A DNA stretch of 64,000 bases, taken from the NCBI GenBank assembly GCA_963739975.1, contig CAVUCK010000025.1:334974-398973 (forward strand), in the 5' to 3' direction. Origin of the DNA: JALZMG01 sp963739975 (GTDB taxonomy: Bacteria > Actinomycetota > Acidimicrobiia > Acidimicrobiales > Ilumatobacteraceae). The position numbers and the translations under genes are program-made. This document shows positions 34,211 to 41,924 of this stretch, piece by piece; the first letter of the stretch is position 1; each line of letters opens with the position of its first letter. A model generated the notes under the pieces. The model saw only the letters and a program-made list of their open reading frames with translations, did not search any database and had not been told where the DNA came from.

Positions 34211-35631
34211 GGGTCACGTCGCTGCCGCTGGCCGGCGAGCGGTTCACGGGCGAGGAGTCCGCCGCGGTCGCCTCGCCGTACGACGGCCACGAGATCGGCC
34301 GGGTGCCGGTGTGCAGTCCCGACGACGTCGACCGGGCCGTGCAGACCGCCAAGCGGGCGCTGGCCGACGGACCGCTGCCGGCGTGGAAGCGAGCCGACGT
34401 GCTCGACACGGCGGCGGTGCTGCTGACCGAGCGGCGGGACCACTTCGCCCGGATCATCGCCGAGGAGGCGGCCAAACCGCTGAAGACGGCGCGCGCCGAG
34501 GCCGAACGGGCCGTCGGCACCATGCGCTTCGCCGCCGCCGAGGCCCGCACGCTCGGCGGCGACGTCGTGCCACTCGATGCGCTCGCCGCCGGTGAGGGGA
34601 AGGTCGGGTTCACGATGCGCGTCCCGATCGGCGTCGTCGGCGCGATCAGCCCGTTCAACTTCCCGCTCAACCTCGTCGCCCACAAGGTCGCGCCGGCCAT
34701 CGCCGCCGGCTGCCCGGTGGTCCTCAAGCCGGCCAGCCAGACCCCGTTCAGCGCCATCGCACTGGCCGACCTGCTGATCGACGACTGCGGGTTGCCGGCC
34801 GAGTGGCTGAACGTCGTCACCGGCGGCGGCTCGACGGTCGGCAACGCCATCGTCGACCATCCCGACATCGCCATGATCACCTTCACCGGGTCACCGGACG
34901 TCGGGTGGGGGATCAGGGGGCGGGCGGCGCGCAAGAAGGTCGGCCTGGAGCTCGGCAACAACGCGCCGATCATCATCGAGGCCGACAGCGACTGGGCCGG
35001 CGCGGCGGCGAAGATCAAGGTCGCCGGGTTCTCCCATGCCGGGCAGAGCTGCATCTCGACGCAGCGGATCCTCGTCGAGCGCTCGATCCACGACGAGTTC
35101 GTCGACCGCCTGGTGAAGGAGGTGTCGGCGTTGGTCGTCGGCGATCCACTGGACGAGGCGACGGACGTGTCGGCGTTGATCTCGGCGGGGGAGCGCGACC
35201 GGGTCAAGGAATGGGTCGACGAGGCCGCCGCGCAGGGCGCCGAGGTTGCGACCGGCGGTGAGGTCGACGACCGCGGCATGATCGTGCCGACGGTGCTGAC
35301 CGGCGTCACGCCGGAGATGAAGGTCTGTTCGCAGGAGGTGTTCGGCCCGGTCGTGGCCGTGGCGGCGTACGACGAGCTGGACGAGGCGTTGCGGTTGGCC
35401 AACGACACGCGCTACGGGCTGCAGGCGGCGATCTACACGAACAACCTGGCCCACGCGATGGAGGCGTTCCAGACCCTCGACTTCGGCGGCGTGCTGGTCA
35501 ACGAGGTGCCCACGTGGCGCGCCGATCAGCAGCCGTACGGCGGCGTGCGCGACAGCGGCAACACCCGCGAGGGCCCGCACTACGCCGTGCGCGAGATGAC
35601 CGAGCTGCGCATGGTCGTCCTGTCCCCATAA
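34207..35631 (+). CDS. NAD(P)-dependent aldehyde dehydrogenase
   Basis: A 474-residue ALDH-superfamily enzyme oxidising an aldehyde to the acid. The cofactor-binding region includes GAISPFNFPLNLVAHKVAP and VVLKPASQTPFSAIALA. ITFTGSPDVGWGI is the Rossmann loop, VGLELGNNAPIIIE holds the general-base Glu, and HAGQSCISTQRI holds the nucleophilic Cys. The terminal GNTREGPHYAVREMTELRM is typical of the lactaldehyde/succinate-semialdehyde-like clade. The substrate is not determined. ATG 34207 overlaps the end of a family C micro-ORF, so translation may be coupled to it. Confidence 0.93.
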   Translation: MRVTSLPLAGERFTGEESAAVASPYDGHEIGRVPVCSPDDVDRAVQTAKRALADGPLPAWKRADVLDTAAVLLTERRDHFARIIAEEAAKPLKTARAEAERAVGTMRFAAAEARTLGGDVVPLDALAAGEGKVGFTMRVPIGVVGAISPFNFPLNLVAHKVAPAIAAGCPVVLKPASQTPFSAIALADLLIDDCGLPAEWLNVVTGGGSTVGNAIVDHPDIAMITFTGSPDVGWGIRGRAARKKVGLELGNNAPIIIEADSDWAGAAAKIKVAGFSHAGQSCISTQRILVERSIHDEFVDRLVKEVSALVVGDPLDEATDVSALISAGERDRVKEWVDEAAAQGAEVATGGEVDDRGMIVPTVLTGVTPEMKVCSQEVFGPVVAVAAYDELDEALRLANDTRYGLQAAIYTNNLAHAMEAFQTLDFGGVLVNEVPTWRADQQPYGGVRDSGNTREGPHYAVREMTELRMVVLSP

Positions 35632-35702
35632 TCCGCTTCTGACGAAGATCCGGTACGGGAATCCATACCGATCGCGCCGCGAAGCGTCTGGCATCGTTGG
35701 AG

Positions 35703-37073
35703 ATGGACTGGTGGCGACGCCCGCTCGGCGACCTCGTCGGCGGCCGGCGGGTGATCCTTGCCGGCGGCCCGGCGGCCGGGTGGACACCGATGATCCCCGT
35801 GCTCCGTGAGCTCGGCGCCACCGACGTGCTGGTGGCGGCGACACAGGGCGTCGGCGCCGGGCCGCAGCCGGACTGCCGGGTCGTCGCCGCCGACGTCGGC
35901 CGGGGAGCGGACGTGATGGCCCAGCTGCACGCCTCGGTGGCGATGATGGCCGACCCGCCACCCATCCTGGTCGACGCCGTCGAGGAGTTCGACGCCGATC
36001 GCACGGCCGTGACCTTCGGCATCTTCTTCGGCGAGACGCCGACGTTCGCCGGCCGCCCGCTCGTCGCCCATCGCCGCCCCGAGTGGGTGGCGCTCGAGGA
36101 CAAGACCGTCGTCGATGCCCTGCTCGACCGCGCCGGCGTGACCCGGGCCGATTCGATGGTCGTTGCCGTCCAGGACGCCAGCCGGCGCTGGCGGCAGCTC
36201 GATGCCGGTGCCGGCACGGTGTGGTCGGCCGACGCCCGTGAGGGCTTCCATGGTGGCGGCGCGCGCACCCGCTGGGTGACCGACGACGACGAGGCGGCGG
36301 CGGCGACCGAGGTCTTGTCGCCCCACTGCGACGCGGTGCGGGTCATGCCGTTCCTCGACGGCATCGCCACGTCCGTGCACGGCCTCGTGCTGCCCGACGG
36401 CGTCGTGGCGCTGCGCCCCGTCGAGCTGGTGACGCTGCGCTGCGGCCACGAGCTGCGCTACTCCGGCTGCGCCACGTTCTGGGATCCGCCCGACGAGGTC
36501 CGGGCCGAGATGCGTGCCGCCGCCCGGCGGGTCGGCGAGCAGCTGCGATCGGAGGTCGACTTCCGCGGCGCCTTCACGCTGGACGGCGTGGCGACGATCG
36601 ACGGGTTCCGACCGACCGAGGTCAACCCGCGCTTCGGCGCTGGGCTGATGGTGATCACGCGGGGGCTCACCGTCCCGCTGGAGCTCGTGCTCGATCTGGT
36701 CGTCGCCGCGCAGCCATTGGCCATCCGGGCGAATGAGCTGGAGGACCAGCTGCTGGCGGCGGCCGACGCCAACCGCAGCGGCGGCACGTGGCAGCTGCAC
36801 CTCGCCACGCCGGTCGAAGTCGATGGGCGGAACGCGTGCTACCGGGACGGCGAGTGGCGCTGGGCCGGCGACGGCGAGCCGGCCGACGCCACGATCGTCG
36901 CCAAGGCCGGATACGTGCGCGCCGTCTTCCACCCCCGGCGCACGCCGGTCGGGCCGAGCGTCGGTCAGCGGGCTGTCGACCTGTGGCGCTTCTCCGACAC
37001 CGAGCTGGGCACCGCCATCGGCCCCCTCACCGCCCCCGCAGACCGTTCTGGCCGTCGCAACCGGCCGCTGTGA
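35703..37073 (+). CDS. ATP-grasp superfamily protein, unknown ligase
   Basis: A 456-residue protein with a preATP-grasp N-terminal half (VILAGGPAAGWTPMIPVLRE) and an ATP-grasp core. VALEDKTVVDALLDRAGV marks the domain boundary, and RVMPFLDGIATSVHGLVL with DFRGAFTLDGVATIDGFRPT and EVNPRFGAGLMVITRG gives the metal-binding Glu/Asn and ATP lobe. It probably activates a carboxylate and joins it to an amine or thiol. No partner gene indicates the substrate. The last codons (DRSGRRNRPL) are encoded by the left arm of a family B inverted repeat, which also supplies the TGA stop. TTG 35697 is an alternative start. Confidence 0.75.
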   Translation: MDWWRRPLGDLVGGRRVILAGGPAAGWTPMIPVLRELGATDVLVAATQGVGAGPQPDCRVVAADVGRGADVMAQLHASVAMMADPPPILVDAVEEFDADRTAVTFGIFFGETPTFAGRPLVAHRRPEWVALEDKTVVDALLDRAGVTRADSMVVAVQDASRRWRQLDAGAGTVWSADAREGFHGGGARTRWVTDDDEAAAATEVLSPHCDAVRVMPFLDGIATSVHGLVLPDGVVALRPVELVTLRCGHELRYSGCATFWDPPDEVRAEMRAAARRVGEQLRSEVDFRGAFTLDGVATIDGFRPTEVNPRFGAGLMVITRGLTVPLELVLDLVVAAQPLAIRANELEDQLLAAADANRSGGTWQLHLATPVEVDGRNACYRDGEWRWAGDGEPADATIVAKAGYVRAVFHPRRTPVGPSVGQRAVDLWRFSDTELGTAIGPLTAPADRSGRRNRPL

Positions 37074-37093
37074 GTCGCTTGCGACGGCCAGAA
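37046..37093. repeat. Inverted repeat, family B copy 3
   Basis: TTCTGGCCGTCGCAA at 37046-37060 and its exact reverse complement at 37079-37093 flank a loop that contains the stop codon of the ATP-grasp gene. It lies between convergent genes and could terminate both. Confidence 0.93.
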
Positions 37094-37100
37094 GCGATGA

Positions 37101-38648
37101 TCAGGCCGGTCGGGCGGCTGCCCAGTACTCATCCTTGAGCAAGCGCTTGTACAGCTTGCCCGTCGGGTGGCGGGGCAGCTCCTGGCGGAAGTCGATCGAG
37201 CGGGGGCACTTGAGGTCGGCAAGCTGCTCCCGGCAGAACCGGATCAGCTCGCCGGCCAGCGCCGTGGCCTCCGCGTCGTCGGCGGGCATCGTCGCCGGCT
37301 GCACGACGGCCTTGACCTCCTCGCCGAAGTCCTCGTTGGGCACGCCGAACACGGCCACGTCGACGACGGCGGGATGCGTCACGAGGACGTTCTCGGCCTC
37401 CTGCGGGTAGATGTTCACCCCGCCCGAGATGATCATGTACGCCTTGCGGTCGGTCAGGTACAGGAACCCGTCGGCGTCGACGTAGCCGACGTCGCCGAGC
37501 GTGCTCCAGCCCTTCGGGTGGCGCGACGACCGCGTCTTGTCCGGGTCGTTGTGGTACTCGAAGGCAGCCCCGCCCTCGAAGTAGATCGTGCCGCTCTCGC
37601 CCGGTGGCACCTCCTCGCCGTCGTCGCCGACGACGTGCAGCGTGCAGCTGATCGGGAACCCGACGGTGCCCGGGTGGGCCAGCCACTGCTCGCTGTTGCA
37701 GTACACGAAGCCGTTGCCCTCCGTGCCGGCGTAGTACTCGTGGATCACCGGCCCGAACCACTCGATCATCTGCTGCTTCACGGGTACCGGGCACGGCGCG
37801 GCGGCGTGGATCACGCATTCCAGCGACGACACGTCGTAGCGCTGGCGGACGTCGGCGGGCAGCTTGAGCAGACGCACGAACATCGTCGGCACGACCTGGC
37901 TGTGCGTCACCCGGTGCTGCTCGACCAGGCGCAGGTATTGCTCCGGGTCGAAGTGCTCCATCACCACGACGGTCGCCCCGAGGCCGATCGACGCCATGCA
38001 GAAGCGCAGCGGCGCGGCGTGGTACAGCGGGGCCGGCGACAGGTACACGCTGTCCGGCGACATCCCGAACAGCAGCTGCAGCAGCCCGAGCACCGCACCG
38101 CCGGTCGTCTCCAGCGGCTCGGCGACGAACTCCCGGGCGACGCCCTTGGGCAGGCCCGTGGTGCCCGACGAGTAGAGCATGTCGGTACCGGCGATGCGAT
38201 CGGCGAGCGGCGTGGCGGGCTGGGCGGCGACGGCGTCCTCGTAGCTGTCGTAGCCGTCGATCACGCCGTCGAGCATCAGGAAGGTCTCGACACCTGGCGC
38301 CGTCGAGCGCACCTCAGCCGCCTGGTCGGCCATGTACTTCGACGTGATGAAGACCTTTGCCCCGCAGTCGCCGAGGATGTACGTCAGCTCCCCGCTCGTG
38401 AGGCGCGATGACGCCGCCGTGTACACGGCCCCGGCGTAGTGGCAGCCGAACGCGATCTCGAGGTACCTGGGGTGGTTCTCCATGCAGAACGCGACGTGGT
38501 CGCCGGGCTGGACGCCGGCGGCCCGCAGGAGGTGCGCCAGGCGGTTGGCGGCGGCGTCGAGCTCGGCGAAGGTCTGCACCGTGCCGGAGCCGGCCATCAC
38601 GACGGCCGGCTTGTCGGGATGGGAGGCGACGTAGGCACCGGGGAACAT
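37101..38648 (-). CDS. Acyl-CoA synthetase / AMP-dependent ligase
   Basis: A 515-residue ANL-superfamily ligase forming an acyl-adenylate and then acyl-CoA. The P-loop DMLYSSGTTGLPKGVAREF, the IHEYYAGTEGNGFVYCN motif (A5), STLGDVGYVDADGFLYLTDR (A7) and IISGGVNIYPQEAENVLVTH (A8) are present. The catalytic lysine is in HPTGKLYKR (A10). It is likely a fatty- or carboxylic-acid:CoA ligase of the FadD type. The acyl-CoA dehydrogenase at 39462 and ALDH nearby suggest a dispersed acyl-catabolic neighbourhood. It is transcribed divergently from the SirB1-like gene through a 35-bp intergenic region. Confidence 0.92.
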   Translation of the reverse strand: MFPGAYVASHPDKPAVVMAGSGTVQTFAELDAAANRLAHLLRAAGVQPGDHVAFCMENHPRYLEIAFGCHYAGAVYTAASSRLTSGELTYILGDCGAKVFITSKYMADQAAEVRSTAPGVETFLMLDGVIDGYDSYEDAVAAQPATPLADRIAGTDMLYSSGTTGLPKGVAREFVAEPLETTGGAVLGLLQLLFGMSPDSVYLSPAPLYHAAPLRFCMASIGLGATVVVMEHFDPEQYLRLVEQHRVTHSQVVPTMFVRLLKLPADVRQRYDVSSLECVIHAAAPCPVPVKQQMIEWFGPVIHEYYAGTEGNGFVYCNSEQWLAHPGTVGFPISCTLHVVGDDGEEVPPGESGTIYFEGGAAFEYHNDPDKTRSSRHPKGWSTLGDVGYVDADGFLYLTDRKAYMIISGGVNIYPQEAENVLVTHPAVVDVAVFGVPNEDFGEEVKAVVQPATMPADDAEATALAGELIRFCREQLADLKCPRSIDFRQELPRHPTGKLYKRLLKDEYWAAARPA

Positions 38649-38654
38649 GGGCGC

Positions 38655-38660
38655 AAGGTA
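38655..38660 (-). promoter_or_regulatory. Leaderless -10 box TACCTT for the acyl-CoA synthetase
   Basis: Reverse complement of AAGGTA, 6 nt before ATG 38648. Only 8 bp separate it from the opposing box at 38669. Confidence 0.5.
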
Positions 38661-38668
38661 CCCGCCGG

Positions 38669-38674
38669 TACGTT
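38669..38674 (+). promoter_or_regulatory. Leaderless -10 box TACGTT for the SirB1-like gene
   Basis: TACGTT ends 9 nt before ATG 38684. It is back to back with the acyl-CoA synthetase promoter. Confidence 0.5.
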
Positions 38675-38683
38675 TGCGGCGCG

Positions 38684-39370
38684 ATGGACGAGCGAGTGCG
38701 GGCCCGCCTCGATCGCTTCGCCGACCTCGTCGACCGTGACCCGGCGCTCGTGCCGCTCGATCGGGCGGCCCTGGCGATCGCCGGTGTGCTGTCCGGCGCG
38801 ACCGATGACGCGGGGGCGTTGACGGCGCTCGACGAGCTCGCTGCCGGCGTGTCCGAGCGGACCTTCGCCGGGCTGCGCCGGCACCTCTACGACGACGTCG
38901 GCTTCACCGGCGACGCCCGCGACTACGACGATCCGACCAACTCGTTCCTCGACGTCGTGCTGCGCCGCCGGCGTGGGCTCCCGATCCTGCTGGCCACCGT
39001 GATGATGGAGGTCGGCCGCCGGGTCGGCGTCGGCGTGCTGGGGATCGGCATGCCGATGCACTTCCTGGTCGGGGATCCGAAGGACCCGCAGGCCCTGGTC
39101 GATCCGTTCACGGGCGCGCCGCTCGATCCGGCCGGCGCCCGCGCCCGGTTCGTCGAGCTCTCCGGCGGGCGCCTGGCCTGGGACGAGCACCACCTCGACC
39201 CGATCCCGGCCGGTGCCGTCGTCGTGCGCATGCTGTCCAACCTGCAAGCCAGCTACGCCCGCCGCAACGACCCGGGCCGCCGGGCGATGGTGGCGATGAT
39301 GAGGTGGCGAGTGCCCGAGCTGGCCGCCGAGGTGGCGGCGGCTCCACGCGTCCTCGCCCCGTTCAACTGA
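38684..39370 (+). CDS. SirB1-family protein (transglutaminase-like core domain)
   Basis: A 228-residue protein of the SirB1/YchA family. It has a transglutaminase-like fold: DPTNSFLDVVLRRRRGLPIL is the hallmark (NSxLxxVLxxRxGxPI), then GVLGIGMPMHFLVGDP with the conserved His, and ALVDPFTGAPLDPAGAR. Members lack a proven enzymatic activity and often precede a TPR segment; here the C-terminus (RMLSNLQASYARRNDPGRR) is the usual short helical part. The start is fixed by the -10 box 9 nt upstream. Confidence 0.85.
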   Translation: MDERVRARLDRFADLVDRDPALVPLDRAALAIAGVLSGATDDAGALTALDELAAGVSERTFAGLRRHLYDDVGFTGDARDYDDPTNSFLDVVLRRRRGLPILLATVMMEVGRRVGVGVLGIGMPMHFLVGDPKDPQALVDPFTGAPLDPAGARARFVELSGGRLAWDEHHLDPIPAGAVVVRMLSNLQASYARRNDPGRRAMVAMMRWRVPELAAEVAAAPRVLAPFN

Positions 39371-39383
39371 CCAGCCCCGCGGG

Positions 39384-39389
39384 TACGGT
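39384..39389 (+). promoter_or_regulatory. Leaderless -10 box TACGGT before the family C micro-ORF
   Basis: TACGGT ends 9 nt before ATG 39399 of the micro-ORF and 72 nt before the acyl-CoA dehydrogenase start. Confidence 0.45.
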
Positions 39390-39398
39390 TGCCCCGCG

Positions 39399-39458
39399 AT
39401 GACCGCAATTGCGTTCCCCGGCCACGCAGGCCGCACTTCGCCGGACGCGAGGAGCTGA
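39399..39458 (+). other. Micro-ORF in repeat family C (copy 3)
   Basis: A 19-codon frame MTAIAFPGHAGRTSPDARS begins 9 nt after a TANNNT box and stops 3 nt before ATG 39462. ATGACC occurs at its start and again at the acyl-CoA dehydrogenase start. The core GCGTTCCCCGGCCACGCAGG matches 19908-19926 with one difference. Confidence 0.4.
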
Positions 39459-39461
39459 CGG

Positions 39462-40671
39462 ATGACCGTGACCACTGACCCCGCCGTCTCGACCGACGAG
39501 CAGCGTGTCGACGCCCTCGTCGACGAGCTCCTCGAGCAGTACCCGCCGAAGGAGACCGACGCCAAGGAGTTCCTGGGGCAGCAGTTCGATCGCGGCCTGG
39601 CGTGGATCCACTTCCCGGAGGGCCACGGTGGGCTCGGGCTGTCGCCGAAGCTGCAGAAGGCGATCAACGAGCGCGTGCTGGCCGCCGGCGGCCCGAACCC
39701 GGCGTACCGCAACCCGATCGGCTACGGGATGTGCGGGCCGACCGTCGTGGTGTGGGGGAGCGAGGAGCAGAAGCAGCGCTACCTGCGGCCGCTGTTCACG
39801 GGTGAGGAGATCTGGTGCCAGCTGTTCTCCGAGCCGGGTTCCGGCTCGGACTTCGCCGGGCTGTCGTCACGCGGCGTCAAGGACGGCGAGGAATGGGTCG
39901 TCAACGGCCAGAAGGTGTGGACCACGCTGGCCCACCTCTCCAAGTGGGGGCTGCTCGTGGTGCGCACAGCGCCCGAAGCCGTCAAGCACGCCGGGCTCAC
40001 GGCGTTCGTCGTCGACATGCAGGACCCGACCGTCGAGATCAAGCCGCTGCGCCAGATCACCGGCGAGGCCGAGTTCAACGAAGTGTTCTTCACCGACACC
40101 CGGATCGCCGACGCCGAACGGCTGGGCGAGGCCGGCGACGGATGGCGGGTGTCGCTCACGACGCTGATGAACGAGCGGGTCTCGATCGGCGGCTCGATCC
40201 CGCCCAAGGGCTCGGGCACGATCGCCTCCCTCGTCAAGACGTGGGAGAGCCTCCCCGACGACCGCAAGGACCCGGCGAACGCGCGACGAGGTGATGAAGC
40301 TCTGGATCCGGGCGGAGGTGCTGCGGCTGACCAACATCCGGGCCAACCAGATGCGCAAGATGGGCGACCCCGGTCCCGAGGGCTCGATCGGCAAGATGGC
40401 GTCGGCCGACCTGAACAAGGACATCTACGACCAGGTGATCGACCTGCTCGGTGCCGAGGGCCTGTTGTACGGCAGCTACGCCATGGTCCGGCCGGAGACG
40501 GCGATGGGCTTCGAGACGATGCAGAAGGCGTTCCTGCGCAGCCGGGCCAACTCGATCGAGGGCGGCACCACCGAGGTGATGAAGAACATCCTCGGCGAGC
40601 GCGTGCTCGGCCTGCCCGGTGACGTCCGCGTCGACCGCGAGATCCCCTGGAGCCAGGTCCCCCGCAACTGA
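39462..40671 (+). CDS. Acyl-CoA dehydrogenase, one frame break
   Basis: An FAD-dependent dehydrogenase of about 402 residues that introduces the alpha-beta double bond in acyl-CoA. YGMCGPTVVVWGSEEQKQRY, CQLFSEPGSGSDFAGLSSRG (flavin/substrate loop), VVNGQKVWTTLAHLSKWGLL and NEVFFTDTRIADAERLGEAG are in the first part. A missing base near 40288 shifts the frame. The rest, LWIRAEVLRLTNIRANQM to LRSRANSIEGGTTEVMKNIL, is the normal C-terminal helical domain. The catalytic base position cannot be assigned with certainty. The start follows the family C micro-ORF by 3 nt. Confidence 0.86.
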
Positions 40672-40680
40672 CGGCATCTC

Positions 40681-40763
40681 CATCCGAGTGTTTCCCTGCA
40701 TCCGAGTGTTTGGCGCAGGGCCTTCCCTCACCAACCACTCCGATGCGCCGAAACACTCGGATG
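40681..40763. repeat. Nested inverted repeat, family A copy 3
   Basis: Direct cores at 40681-40694 and 40699-40713 are followed by an imperfect inner inverted copy (CCAACCACTCCGATG) and a perfect outer inverted copy at 40750-40763. It fills the space between two convergent stop codons, ending 1 bp from the IspH stop. Confidence 0.94.
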
Positions 40764-40764
40764 G

Positions 40765-41805
40765 TCAGGTCGCCAGGGACTCGAGGACGGCGCTGGCGCT
40801 GAGCGTGCGGTCGTCCATCCGGCGGCGATCGTCCAACGCCCCGCCCAGCGTGACCGTGGCCGCCGACTCGACGGCCTGCTGCAGCTCGCGCACGTTGCGC
40901 GGCGGCGGGAAGTACTCGTCCTCCTCGGTGACTCGCACGAGCTCCACGCCGTCGCGCGGCGCCAGGCGGGCGATGACCTCCTCGACCAGCTCGTTCGGTG
41001 CCGACGCGCCCGCCGTGACCCCGACCACCGTGGCCGTGGCGAGCAGCTCGTCGGACAGCTCGCTGGCCGCGTTGACGCGCATCACCTGAGCGCACCCGGA
41101 TTCCCGCGCCAGCTTCTCCAGCGCCCGGGTGTTCGACGAGTTGGCCGAGCCGATGACCACGACAGCGTCGCAGCGCGCCGCCAACTCCATCAACGCCGAC
41201 TGGCGGTTGGTCGTGGCGAAGCACAGGTCGCTGCGCCCCGGCGTCCACACCTCGGGGAACCGCTGGCGGACGGCGACGGCCACGTCACCCCAGTCCCGGT
41301 GCGACAGTGTGGTCTGGGCCAGCAACGCCACCGGCTCGTGGAACGTCGGCAGCCCGGCCACGTCGTCGACGGACTCGACCCTGCTGATGGCGTCCGGCGC
41401 AACCGCCATCGTGCCGACCGCCTCCTCGTGGCCCTCGTGGCCGACGTACACGATCCGGTACCCCTTGCCCGAGCGCACACGCACCTCGTGGTGGACCTTG
41501 GTGACCAGCGGGCACACGGAGTCGACGACGTAGCTGCCCCGGGCCCGGGCCGCCTCGACCACCTCGGGCGCCGATCCGTGGGCCGACAACATGATCGGCC
41601 GCCCCTCCGGCACGTCGGCGATCTCGTCGACGAAGACCACGCCCTGGCGCTCGAACCGCTCGACGATCAGCTTGTTGTGGACGATCTCGTGATAGCAGTA
41701 GACGGGCGGCTCGAAGCTGCGGACCATCCACGCCAACGCCTTGATGGCCATCTCGACACCGGCGCAGAAGCCCCGTGGCTCGGCCAGGAGCACCCGTTCG
41801 ACCAT
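40765..41805 (-). CDS. ispH: 4-hydroxy-3-methylbut-2-enyl diphosphate reductase
   Basis: Last enzyme of the MEP isoprenoid pathway. A 4Fe-4S protein of 346 residues converts HMBPP to IPP and DMAPP. The three cluster cysteines are in EPRGFCAGVEMAI, VVDSVCPLVTKVHHE and SDLCFATTNRQSAL. HEIVHNKLIVERF and GHEGHEEAVGTM hold the substrate-binding histidines, and VVIGSANSSNTRAL and GVTAGASAPNELVEEVI complete the family pattern. ATG 41805 sits 10 nt from TAGCGT and is divergent from the DUF512 gene. Polyprenyl phosphate supply links it to the mannosylation genes at 5-8 kb. Confidence 0.94.
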   Translation of the reverse strand: MVERVLLAEPRGFCAGVEMAIKALAWMVRSFEPPVYCYHEIVHNKLIVERFERQGVVFVDEIADVPEGRPIMLSAHGSAPEVVEAARARGSYVVDSVCPLVTKVHHEVRVRSGKGYRIVYVGHEGHEEAVGTMAVAPDAISRVESVDDVAGLPTFHEPVALLAQTTLSHRDWGDVAVAVRQRFPEVWTPGRSDLCFATTNRQSALMELAARCDAVVVIGSANSSNTRALEKLARESGCAQVMRVNAASELSDELLATATVVGVTAGASAPNELVEEVIARLAPRDGVELVRVTEEDEYFPPPRNVRELQQAVESAATVTLGGALDDRRRMDDRTLSASAVLESLAT

Positions 41806-41815
41806 GGCCCCGCCC

Positions 41816-41821
41816 ACGCTA
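41816..41821 (-). promoter_or_regulatory. -10 box TAGCGT for ispH
   Basis: Reverse complement of ACGCTA, 10 nt before ATG 41805, with a divergent TAGCCT 13 bp away. Confidence 0.45.
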
Positions 41822-41834
41822 CCGGTGGGCCCCA

Positions 41835-41840
41835 TAGCCT
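41835..41840 (+). promoter_or_regulatory. Leaderless -10 box TAGCCT before the family C micro-ORF
   Basis: TAGCCT ends 9 nt before ATG 41850 of the micro-ORF, not of the DUF512 gene. Confidence 0.45.
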
Positions 41841-41849
41841 GGTCCGGCC

Positions 41850-41924
41850 ATGACTGCGTTCCCCGGACACGCCACCTGCAGCCTGCGCACATGTCAGCCG
41901 TTCGCGCCGGGGCACCACCGGTGA
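41850..41924 (+). other. Micro-ORF in repeat family C (copy 4), coupled to the DUF512 gene
   Basis: The 24-codon frame MTAFPGHATCSLRTCQPF... starts 9 nt after a leaderless -10 box. It ends in a TGA that overlaps GTG 41921 (GTGA). TGACTGC occurs at both the micro-ORF start and the gene start. The distance between the two starts is 71 nt, the same as at the ALDH gene. Confidence 0.42.
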
